Part shown: positions 1 through 4,766 of the stretch, one piece after another
How positions within the stretch are numbered: the stretch's first letter is position 1
Layout: the number at the start of each line of letters is the position of its first letter
Assembly (NCBI GenBank): GCA_002432555.1
Contig: DJFO01000262.1
Coordinates: 16,242 to 21,808, forward strand
DNA: 5,567 nucleotides
From: Marinagarivorans sp. UBA5870
Lineage (GTDB): Bacteria > Pseudomonadota > Gammaproteobacteria > Pseudomonadales > Cellvibrionaceae
Reading direction: 5' to 3'
Position numbers and translations under genes: made by a program
The notes under the pieces: model-generated
Database searches by the model: none
What the model was told of the DNA's origin: nothing
What the model saw: the letters and a program-made list of their open reading frames with translations, nothing else

Positions 1-355
1 TGGCAGTCAATTCGCGCGTTTTGAGAATGACCGAGTTTGCCTCCCGTACGAGGTCGAAGGGGACGGCGGCGGGTTCGGCAACCACCATCAGGTAATCCGG
101 TAGGTTGGTGTAAGTCTCCTGAGGTGTCGCTGTCACGCGCACCAGGTTCTCCCCGTACAACTGCAATCGGACTTTCTTGACATCCCCGTGCGGCAAGGTG
201 ACGGTCACCCCGTGCGCATCTCTTTGAAAGGTGCCGCCGCCGCTTTGGGGTTTGGATGGCGCATTCTGCAGGCTGAGGTCGCCGCAGCCCGAGGCGGATA
301 TCAAGAACGCATATAACGCGGTGAAAAATCCCGCCGCCCATTTTTTGCTCACCAT
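1..355 (-). CDS. GH31-like glycoside hydrolase lipoprotein, N-terminal part (runs off the left edge)
   Basis: Reading the minus strand from the ATG at 355-353 gives 118 codons open to the window edge; the stop lies outside. The N-terminus is a lipoprotein signal: Lys-rich start, hydrophobic residues 7-19, then a lipobox-like ISASGC with the lipidated Cys at residue 24. Gly rather than Asp follows, so outer-membrane sorting is expected. A short linker (about 25-42) leads into residues 45-118, which show the pattern GVTVTLPHGDVKKVRLQLYG, then ENLVRVTATP, then PDYLMVV. This is typical of the N-terminal beta-sandwich preceding the catalytic barrel in GH31 alpha-xylosidases/alpha-glucosidases. The catalytic domain is not in the window, so substrate specificity cannot be read; xyloglucan oligosaccharides are a plausible target by analogy. 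No clear Shine-Dalgarno precedes the ATG; the GTG at codon 2 is an alternative start. The gene is divergent from the next one. Confidence 0.72.
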   Translation of the reverse strand, partial: MVSKKWAAGFFTALYAFLISASGCGDLSLQNAPSKPQSGGGTFQRDAHGVTVTLPHGDVKKVRLQLYGENLVRVTATPQETYTNLPDYLMVVAEPAAVPFDLVREANSVILKTRELTA

Positions 356-394
356 AGTGGTCGCGCTTTTTTATAGAGGAGGATGATCAAGGTT

Positions 395-433
395 TTCTCG
401 CGTCGCCACTGAAAAAACCGGGTGACGCGAGAA
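395..433. repeat. Long inverted repeat (hairpin or operator) in the divergent intergenic region
   Basis: The left arm TTCTCGCGTC (395-404) is perfectly complementary to the right arm GACGCGAGAA (424-433). In plus-strand RNA the stem extends inward by a G-U and two C-G pairs (405-407 with 421-423), giving 13 pairs closed by a 13-nt A-rich loop. Neither side is followed by a T tract, so it is not a terminator. It starts 40 bp upstream of the GH31-like start codon. It could be an mRNA leader hairpin, a protein-binding dyad, or a copy of a dispersed element. Confidence 0.6.
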
Positions 434-485
434 CCCAACGGAGCGCACACATCCAGTCTGGCCGAATGTTGCAGAACCTATGCCG

Positions 486-540
486 GTGCCGGCCCGATTA
501 TAGCCGGCGCGGACTGCGGATTACACGCAGGCCTTTTTCT
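486..540 (+). terminator. Tandem hairpins ending in a T tract: intrinsic-terminator shape, plus strand
   Basis: Two stems lie back to back. The first pairs 486-493 with 503-510 (8 pairs including one G-U, 9-nt loop). The second pairs CTGCG (514-518) with CGCAG (526-530) around a 7-nt loop, and extends through an A/G mismatch to GG (511-512) with CC (532-533). TTTTTCT follows directly at 534-540. This is the geometry of a Rho-independent terminator reading left to right. No plus-strand gene lies upstream, so it would end either a small RNA started between about 360 and 480 or a prematurely terminated leader of the 715 operon. Confidence 0.45.
497..525 (-). promoter_or_regulatory. Possible sigma70 promoter for the minus-strand GH31-like gene
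   Basis: On the minus strand a perfect TATAAT lies at 502-497. A weak -35-like TGTAAT sits at 525-520, 17 bp away. Transcription would start near 490 and give a leader of about 135 nt that includes the long inverted repeat at 395-433. The -35 is poor and the TATAAT falls in the loop of a hairpin readable from the plus strand, so this could be chance. Confidence 0.33.
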
Positions 541-703
541 GGGTCCCGGCCTCACTCATCATGGGTCTCGCTCACAGCCGGGCCTGTGCCTTGAGCTCGT
601 ATTTTCCATTTGCCCGGTTCATGGAAACTTTGGCCAGCTTGAGGATCCAAAACCCGCACGACGAACACCTTGGAATGTTGCGGCTGTCGCCTCGCCCCCC
701 TTT

Positions 704-708
704 AGGAG
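704..708 (+). promoter_or_regulatory. Shine-Dalgarno site of the DUF6152-type gene
   Basis: AGGAG lies 6 nt before the ATG at 715. A second in-frame ATG at 721 would be 12 nt away, so this site favours 715 as the start. Confidence 0.75.
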
Positions 709-714
709 ATCTCT

Positions 715-1095
715 ATGCGCATGAAATTATTTGGCCGAAACATTTTTATGTTGCTGGCGAGCCTGGTCGTAGCAGCGCCATCCGCCCTTGCCCATCATGG
801 CTGGGCGGGGAATGACGAGGCGCAGTTCGAACTCAAAGGCGTGGTTGTAAAGACTGTCAGCTTCGCCGGCCCGCACGCTAATCTGCAGATCCGCGCGGAT
901 GGGCAGGTGTGGGATATCACGCTGGCACCGCCGACGCGCACCGCGCGCTCCGGCTTGCAAGAAGACACTGTCCCGGTGGGCGCGGAGGTGACCGTCAGCG
1001 GCCATCGCAGCACCGACCCCGCGCGTTATGAAATAAAAGCGGAGCGCATCTTGTACCAGGGCAAACTCTACAACGTTTACCCGGATCGCGAATAA
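715..1095 (+). CDS. DUF6152-type small periplasmic protein
   Basis: This 126-residue protein has a clear Sec signal peptide: basic start MRMKLFGRN, hydrophobic core about 10-22, and cleavage after SALA at residue 26. The mature protein would begin HHGW. Its remaining ~100 residues look like a small all-beta domain, with FELKGVVVKTVSFAGPH (about 38-54), a VWDITLAPP stretch (65-73), VPVGAEVTVSGH (86-97) and a C-terminal YEIKAERILYQG (105-116). The layout AHH near the cleavage site, then LKGVV, then PH, then V.G..V.V.G, matches proteins annotated as DUF6152, whose function is unknown. Histidines 27, 28, 54 and 97 could form a metal site, which is inference. The gene opens a tight operon: 4 nt separate its stop from the next ATG, and a dehydrogenase gene follows. 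The strong AGGAG site fixes the start at 715. The family call is fairly sure; the role is unknown. Confidence 0.85.
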   Translation: MRMKLFGRNIFMLLASLVVAAPSALAHHGWAGNDEAQFELKGVVVKTVSFAGPHANLQIRADGQVWDITLAPPTRTARSGLQEDTVPVGAEVTVSGHRSTDPARYEIKAERILYQGKLYNVYPDRE

Positions 1096-1099
1096 TCCT

Positions 1100-1594
1100 A
1101 TGACAGACCTGGCCACGCTGTTAAACGCACTGCAGGAGTCACCCCTCGGGCAAGCGATACGCGATTTGGGCGGCTGGGGTTACGCAACGATTAATCTGTT
1201 CCACTTGCTTGGCGTCGCTTTATTACTCGGCAGCGCGGCACTGCTGGATCTGCGCCTCCTCGGCTGGCGCCGCCACATTCCACTCGGACACATCAGCGCC
1301 CTCGCGACTCCCCTGGCAGCCGGCGGACTCGCCGTCGCCCTGCCGACCGGCATCTGCCTGCTGGCCGCTAACGCCGGAGATTATGTGGACAACCCCTTTT
1401 TGCTGATTAAATTTGTCGCCCTACCGCTGGCGCTGCTCAATATTTATTTCACTCACCGAATCCCCGCCTGGAGAACGCACCGGCACCTGGAGCTGGAGGG
1501 TGGAACCAACCGGGCGCTCGCGCGGGCCGGTCTGCTGTCCCTGCTGCTCTGGTTGCTGGTGGCCAGCGCAGAGCGCATGATTGCCTACGGGTAA
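1100..1594 (+). CDS. DUF6644-type integral membrane protein
   Basis: This 164-residue protein is strongly hydrophobic with about four transmembrane helices, near residues 27-54, 66-90, 100-118 and 140-158. A soluble amphipathic N-terminus (1-25) precedes them. The first helix carries INLFHLLGVALLLGSAALLD followed by LRLLGW, and the third ends in LLNIYFTHR. This is the pattern of the uncharacterised DUF6644 family, in which a helix-1 His and a His-Arg after helix 3 recur. Here these are His35 and His119, with His64 in the first loop. Helix-embedded histidines suggest a possible b-type haem or quinone site, which is inference only. The ribosome site is weak, and the start 4 nt after the preceding stop suggests translational coupling. 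The PQQ-type dehydrogenase follows 31 nt downstream, so an electron-transfer or anchoring role for that enzyme is plausible but unproven. Confidence 0.82.
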   Translation: MTDLATLLNALQESPLGQAIRDLGGWGYATINLFHLLGVALLLGSAALLDLRLLGWRRHIPLGHISALATPLAAGGLAVALPTGICLLAANAGDYVDNPFLLIKFVALPLALLNIYFTHRIPAWRTHRHLELEGGTNRALARAGLLSLLLWLLVASAERMIAYG

Positions 1595-1611
1595 ATCTCC
1601 CACTACAAGCT

Positions 1612-1616
1612 GGAGA
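1612..1616 (+). promoter_or_regulatory. Shine-Dalgarno site that decides the dehydrogenase start
   Basis: GGAGA lies 9 nt before the ATG at 1626. The longer open frame begins with a TTG at 1581 inside the upstream gene, has no ribosome site, and adds 15 polar residues ahead of the signal sequence. The ATG at 1626 is therefore preferred. Confidence 0.7.
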
Positions 1617-1625
1617 CAATTGATT

Positions 1626-2834
1626 ATGCGATTATTCATTTTCCATCTGCCGTGCCTCGCTTTACTCAAGCCGCTCTGGGGAGGCCGCTTCCCGCGCTTC
1701 GCACGACAAGTCGCCAATTTATCGGGCGGACTACTCGGCCTTGTATTGGGCTTTGGCTTGACTTGCGGTCAAGCACACGCCGAGCTGCCGCTCGATCGCA
1801 TTAAATTACCGCCGGGATTTGAAATTCAGCTGTTCGCGCAAAACGTCGCCAATGCCCGTTCGATGGCGGTAGGCGATGGGCAAACACTGTTTGTGGGCAC
1901 CCGCACCGAAGGCAAGGTGTACGCAATCGTCCATGACGGCGTTAAAGCTCAGAAAGTTCTGACCCTGGCGAAAGACCTCAACCGCCCCAACGGTGTGGCA
2001 TTTCGCGATGGCGCCCTGTATGTGGCGGAGGTCAACCGCTTGCTGCGCTTCGACAATATTCTGACCCGCCTGGAAAATCCTCCCGCCCCCGCCGTGGTCA
2101 CCGATCAATTCCCCAGCGATAATTCACACGGCTGGAAATTTATTCGCTTTGGGCCCGATGGACTGCTCTACGTCCCCGTGGGCGCGCCATGCAATATTTG
2201 CGAGCCCGCCGACCCCTACGCCAGCATCACCCGACTCGATGTTAAAGCCGCCGCCCCCAAACCGGAAGTTTTCGCACGCGGCATTCGCAATACCGTCGGC
2301 TTCGATTGGCACCCACAGACCGGTGAACTCTGGTTCACCGAAAATGGCCGCGACTACCTCGGCGATGATGTACCGCCGGAGGAACTGAATCGGGCGGCCC
2401 AGTCGGGGCAGCATTTTGGTTATCCCTATTGTCACGGCGGTGATATCGCCGATCCCGAATTTGGCAACAAGCGCAAGTGCGAGGAGTTCGTACGCCCCGA
2501 GGCCAAATTCCAGGCGCACGCAGCCGCGCTAGGCATGCGGTTTTATACGGGTGACGGATTTCCGGCGGAATATCGCAACCGAATTTTTATCGCGCAACAC
2601 GGTTCCTGGAACCGCAGCAAAAAGGTGGGCTATCAAATTCTCGCCGTGGATCCAGCGGCAAAAAAAGAGCAATCGCGCACCCAGGTATTCGCCGAAGGTT
2701 GGCTGGACGCCAAGGACAATGTCTGGGGCCGGCCGGTCGACGTACAGGCGTTGCCGGACGGGTCGCTGCTGGTGTCCGACGATCACGCCAATGCGATTTA
2801 TCGCATCGTTTATGTCCGAGGGAAGTCAAGATAG
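1626..2834 (+). CDS. Periplasmic PQQ-dependent sugar (sorbosone-type) dehydrogenase
   Basis: This 402-residue enzyme belongs to the six-bladed beta-propeller GSDH family (soluble glucose/sorbosone dehydrogenases), which oxidise aldoses or similar substrates with PQQ in the periplasm. After the signal region come LPPGFEIQLFA (61-71), an ARSMAVGDGQTLFVGTR segment, and RPNGVAFRDGALYVAEVNR. HGWKFIRFGPDG starts with His168, which aligns by motif with the catalytic base of soluble glucose dehydrogenase. ARGIRNTVGFDW contains Arg221, the expected PQQ/substrate arginine. HGSWNR (325-330) and LLVSDD near the C-terminus close the propeller. Cys189, Cys192, Cys269 and Cys285 could form disulfides; there is no CXXCH, so no fused cytochrome. 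The N-terminus is unusually long (cleavage after AHA, residue 52) with two hydrophobic stretches, 3-18 and 34-46, and no other ATG lies between. The gene ends the 715-2834 operon. No PQQ synthesis genes are visible. The family call is firm; the substrate is unknown. Confidence 0.93.
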   Translation: MRLFIFHLPCLALLKPLWGGRFPRFARQVANLSGGLLGLVLGFGLTCGQAHAELPLDRIKLPPGFEIQLFAQNVANARSMAVGDGQTLFVGTRTEGKVYAIVHDGVKAQKVLTLAKDLNRPNGVAFRDGALYVAEVNRLLRFDNILTRLENPPAPAVVTDQFPSDNSHGWKFIRFGPDGLLYVPVGAPCNICEPADPYASITRLDVKAAAPKPEVFARGIRNTVGFDWHPQTGELWFTENGRDYLGDDVPPEELNRAAQSGQHFGYPYCHGGDIADPEFGNKRKCEEFVRPEAKFQAHAAALGMRFYTGDGFPAEYRNRIFIAQHGSWNRSKKVGYQILAVDPAAKKEQSRTQVFAEGWLDAKDNVWGRPVDVQALPDGSLLVSDDHANAIYRIVYVRGKSR

Positions 2835-2844
2835 CATCGCGTCG

Positions 2845-2904
2845 GTCGCAAGCTGCGACAGAACAATCCGCCCGGCAGGAGCGAACCCGGCCCTGCGCGC
2901 CGGG
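2845..2904. repeat. Two hairpins just after the dehydrogenase stop codon
   Basis: GTCGCA (2845-2850) pairs with TGCGAC (2854-2859) around a 3-nt loop, starting 10 nt after the stop. CCCGGC (2886-2891) pairs with GCCGGG (2899-2904) around a 7-nt loop. Neither has a T tract on the plus strand, so neither is a standard intrinsic terminator for the operon. They may stabilise the mRNA 3' end, assist Rho-dependent termination, or be part of a dispersed repeat. Confidence 0.5.
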
Positions 2905-2988
2905 CCGCCACCGGTTGTGAAAATGGCGGCGCCGCTGGCATAAGCGTAACGCCGTGGAGAGCCCGACCGGCAGCGGACGCACCGGTGC

Positions 2989-3007
2989 AAAAAAAGGCCG
3001 GCGGCCT
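2989..3007 (-). terminator. Short intrinsic-terminator shape on the minus strand
   Basis: Read on the minus strand, AGGCC (3007-3003) and GGCCT (2999-2995) form a 5-bp GC-rich stem with a 3-nt loop, and the run of Ts opposite A2989-A2995 follows. No minus-strand gene lies upstream of it between here and the regulator. It is either chance or the end of a short antisense or small RNA started within about 3010-3190. Confidence 0.35.
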
Positions 3008-3108
3008 CGACTTCTCGAAAAACGCAGCCGTCCGCTAATTTCGCGCGATTGGTTCGCCAAACCCAACAGCGCCGCGTAGTAAAATCCCGCCACGCCGTGC
3101 GGCAGCCG

Positions 3109-3126
3109 GTTTGACTATGCTCAAAC
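3109..3126. promoter_or_regulatory. Operator-like dyad upstream of the membrane regulator gene
   Basis: GTTTGA (3109-3114) and TCAAAC (3121-3126) form a perfect inverted repeat with a 6-bp spacer. Flanking CCG (3106-3108) and CGG (3129-3131) extend it after a 2-base offset. It lies 67 bp before the TTG at 3193. A binding site for a dimeric regulator, possibly autoregulation, is inference. Confidence 0.4.
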
Positions 3127-3166
3127 AACGGCCAGGGTTCCCGCGCCAGCATTTCATTTTTCGCCC

Positions 3167-3192
3167 CCGTTGCTGGGCCCACCGGCAGACGG
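3167..3192 (+). promoter_or_regulatory. Stem-loop directly before the regulator's possible TTG start
   Basis: CCGT-TGCTG (3167-3175) pairs with CGGCA-G-ACGG (3183-3192) with one bulged G, giving 9 pairs (one G-U) and a 7-nt loop. TTGCGTATTTTT follows, so it resembles a weak terminator or attenuator whose T run starts 8 nt late. It would sequester any ribosome site for the TTG at 3193, which favours the GTG at 3226 as the true start. Confidence 0.4.
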
Positions 3193-4689
3193 TTGCGTAT
3201 TTTTATCGAACCGACGGTTATACCAGTGACAACAAGACTTGTTACCCAGGGAATTGTGATCCATCCGCACCGCCAGCTGCTTGAACTCGATGGCGAGAGC
3301 GTGCAAGTCCGCCCGCGGGTGTTTGCCCTGCTGCTGGTGTTGCTTGAGCATCCGCAGAAAGTGTTGAGTAAACAGCGGTTACTCGAAAATGTCTGGGACG
3401 ACGTGGTCGTCGACGAGCAGGTATTGTTTCAAACCATCCGCGAATTGCGGCAACTGGTGCGCGACCCGAACCTGATCAAAACCTATCCGCGACGCGGCTA
3501 CGCCTGGAGTGCCGCGGTACATAGGGAATCGCTCCAACCAACCGGCTCCGTCGAGGCCGCGCGCCCCGCTCTCCCCCCGCGGCGGGCCCGGCGCGGAATC
3601 CTCGCCGCCGGCGTTGGGCTCGCACTGCTTGTGGCTCTCGCGACCATTTATTTTTTTAAGAACACGCAACCTCTCCCGCTCGCCGCGCCGATTTTGGTCT
3701 TGCCGGTTAAAAGCACCGTGCCCGGCACCGATCACCAATGGGTCTCCCTCGGGGCGATGGATCAGCTGATCAAACTGCTCAAGGCCGGTGGCAATACCTT
3801 GGCGATGGACCCGGAATACGTGCTCGCCAGCATGCGCCGGGCGGAACTGCCGCGCGATTTCGCCAGCGCGGACGTGGCTCGCTTGTGTGTGGTTTCGGGA
3901 GCGGATGCGGTCATTGAAACAAGCCTCTCCGGTTACGTGGAGGAATACCGCCTCGATTACCGACTGCATTTCCGCGACCACGTGAAACGCGGCACTTTGT
4001 TCGGTACCACTGTGAGCGCGGTAGTGCAGGCGCTGGCGCAGACGGTCGGCCGTTATGCGCCCGCTGCCCAACCGGTCAGCCTGCCCGACGAATTTAAGAG
4101 CGAGCTGATGTCCCGGGCCCTCGAGCAAAGGGACGCCGGCGACTTGGCCGCCGCAGCGAGCCTGCTGGTCAGCTTGAAGGCGTTGGAAGCGGAGAATCTG
4201 GTGGCGCGCAGACTCCTCGCACAAGTGCTAATCGACCAAGGGGAAACTCGGCGGGCGGAAGACGAGCTCACAGTCGCCCTGCGCGAATTCAGCGGGGCGG
4301 CCGAACGCGGGCGATTGGGTTATTGGCTGGCTGTCGCCCAGGCTAAACAGCAGCAGCCCGAGCGCGCGCTGCAGACATTGGCCGCCGCGGGCGCGGACGC
4401 GGCGCGCCACCAGGATCACCTCTATCTCGCCTATATTGCGCAACTGCGCGGGGAACTGCAGCAGGCGCTCGGCCGCTTCGAGGACGCCAAAGCCGCATTC
4501 GAAGACGCCCTGCGCAGTCACGCGACCATTCGCTGCCCCCTCGGTGAAGCGCTCACGCGCCTGCAACTCGCGGCCTTGTTCCGCGCCCAGGGAGTGCCGG
4601 ACCTCGCCCAACGGGAACAGGACCGGGCGCAGACTCTTCTCCGCGATCATCAGCTGCAAGGTTTTAACGCTATAAAATCAACGATTTGA
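3193..4689 (+). CDS. CadC/ToxR-like transmembrane regulator: winged helix, TM helix, periplasmic TPR region
   Basis: The 498-residue frame, as counted from a TTG, has an OmpR-type winged-helix DNA-binding domain at residues 16-107. It shows the expected HPHRQLLELDG strand, RPRVFALLLVLLEHP helix, VLSKQRLLENVWDD, the recognition helix around VLFQTIRELRQLV, and the wing KTYPRRGYAW. A basic linker (129-134) precedes one transmembrane helix (135-155), placing the N-terminus in the cytoplasm. Residues 165-290 form an alpha/beta-like periplasmic domain. Residues 300-490 are Ala-rich helical repeats resembling TPRs, such as ALEQRDAGDLAAAASLL and LGRFEDAKAAFEDAL. Such proteins are one-component sensors that bind DNA from the membrane; the signal is unknown. 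There is no ATG: the frame opens after a stop at 3112, and candidate starts are TTG 3193 and GTG 3226. GTG 3226 (MTTRLVTQG) fits the domain start better. Neither has a good Shine-Dalgarno. The next gene starts 77 nt downstream. Confidence 0.88.
   Translation: MRIFIEPTVIPVTTRLVTQGIVIHPHRQLLELDGESVQVRPRVFALLLVLLEHPQKVLSKQRLLENVWDDVVVDEQVLFQTIRELRQLVRDPNLIKTYPRRGYAWSAAVHRESLQPTGSVEAARPALPPRRARRGILAAGVGLALLVALATIYFFKNTQPLPLAAPILVLPVKSTVPGTDHQWVSLGAMDQLIKLLKAGGNTLAMDPEYVLASMRRAELPRDFASADVARLCVVSGADAVIETSLSGYVEEYRLDYRLHFRDHVKRGTLFGTTVSAVVQALAQTVGRYAPAAQPVSLPDEFKSELMSRALEQRDAGDLAAAASLLVSLKALEAENLVARRLLAQVLIDQGETRRAEDELTVALREFSGAAERGRLGYWLAVAQAKQQQPERALQTLAAAGADAARHQDHLYLAYIAQLRGELQQALGRFEDAKAAFEDALRSHATIRCPLGEALTRLQLAALFRAQGVPDLAQREQDRAQTLLRDHQLQGFNAIKSTI
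3209..3219. promoter_or_regulatory. Short dyad near the regulator start
   Basis: AACCG-A-CGGTT is a perfect 11-bp dyad 6 bp before the GTG at 3226. Its arrangement matches that of the GGCAA-G-TTGCC dyad before the gene at 4767, though the sequences differ. It may be an operator or chance. Confidence 0.25.
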
Positions 4690-4702
4690 GAAAATTTTAG
4701 AA

Positions 4703-4755
4703 AGCTTGATTGGCAGTGGAACCCAAGCTCCCGGACAGTGGCGGGGCAAGTTGCC
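4703..4755. promoter_or_regulatory. Inverted repeats in the leader of the DUF4405-like gene
   Basis: AGCTTG (4703-4708) and CAAGCT (4724-4729) form a perfect inverted repeat with a 15-bp spacer. GGCAA-G-TTGCC (4745-4755) is an 11-bp dyad ending immediately before the AAGGAG ribosome site. Both lie in the 77-bp gap after the regulator gene. They could be regulator sites or leader structures that control ribosome access. Confidence 0.35.
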
Positions 4756-4761
4756 AAGGAG
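4756..4761 (+). promoter_or_regulatory. Strong Shine-Dalgarno site of the DUF4405-like gene
   Basis: AAGGAG lies 5 nt before the ATG at 4767, near-ideal spacing, which fixes that start. It contrasts with the regulator upstream, which has no good site and no ATG. Confidence 0.8.
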
Positions 4762-4766
4762 CTGTT

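Larger units (their letters stand above)
356..714. other. Divergent intergenic region without a convincing gene
   Basis: This 359-bp gap separates the minus-strand GH31-like gene from the plus-strand operon. Open frames here have poor composition and no good ribosome site, so I call no gene. It contains the inverted repeat at 395-433, the tandem hairpins plus T tract at 486-540, and the minus-strand TATAAT at 497-502. Between about 541 and 700 I found no convincing sigma70 promoter for the downstream operon. The regulatory start of that operon therefore remains unidentified. Confidence 0.6.
2835..3192. other. Hairpin-rich intergenic region without a convincing gene
   Basis: This 358-bp gap lies between the dehydrogenase stop and the regulator. 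Long minus-strand frames cross it, but they are rich in Arg, Cys and Trp and spill into the dehydrogenase gene, so I treat them as shadows. Structures seen are hairpins at 2845-2859 and 2886-2904, palindromes GCGGCGCCGC (2926-2935) and GCACCGGTGC (2979-2988), a minus-strand terminator shape at 2989-3007, a dyad at 3109-3126, and a hairpin at 3167-3192. The density of GC-rich dyads right after a stop codon is what dispersed intergenic repeats often look like, but a single window cannot show repetition. Confidence 0.55.

Noticed and set aside
383..412. Nine-codon mini-ORF (ATG at 383) directly after an AGGAGG, as a possible leader peptide
   Set aside because: The AGGAGG touches the ATG with no spacing, so it cannot work as a normal ribosome site, and the peptide shows no attenuation-type codon run.
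391..436. Cobalamin-riboswitch-like GCCACTG
   Set aside because: The rest of the B12-box architecture is absent on both strands, and the motif is simply part of the inverted repeat.
457..473. Sigma54-like CTGGC...TTGCA element
   Set aside because: Only 9 bp separate the GG and GC, whereas sigma54 promoters need 10; no activator gene or site is seen nearby.
422..724. 100-residue plus-strand open frame starting with GTG in the divergent intergenic region
   Set aside because: It has no ribosome site, its Cys/Gly/Pro-rich composition has no recognisable pattern, and it overlaps the hairpins and the true operon start.
1581..1625. Upstream TTG start for the dehydrogenase
   Set aside because: It overlaps the previous gene, lacks a ribosome site and would put a polar extension before the signal sequence, whereas the ATG at 1626 has GGAGA at good spacing.
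2587..3182. Long minus-strand open frames (168 and 118 residues) across the end of the dehydrogenase gene and the following gap
   Set aside because: They are rich in Arg, Trp and Cys, overlap each other in different frames, and run antisense through a well-conserved gene. The region is better explained as a hairpin-rich intergenic segment.
3379..4224. 281-residue minus-strand open frame opposite the regulator
   Set aside because: It is a mirror of a high-GC coding region; the plus-strand frame has clear winged-helix, membrane and repeat domains, while this one has none.
4648..4678. TATAAAAT near the end of the regulator gene as a -10 box for the gene at 4767
   Set aside because: No acceptable -35 lies at 16-18 bp spacing, and the segment is coding sequence; co-transcription with the regulator remains equally possible.
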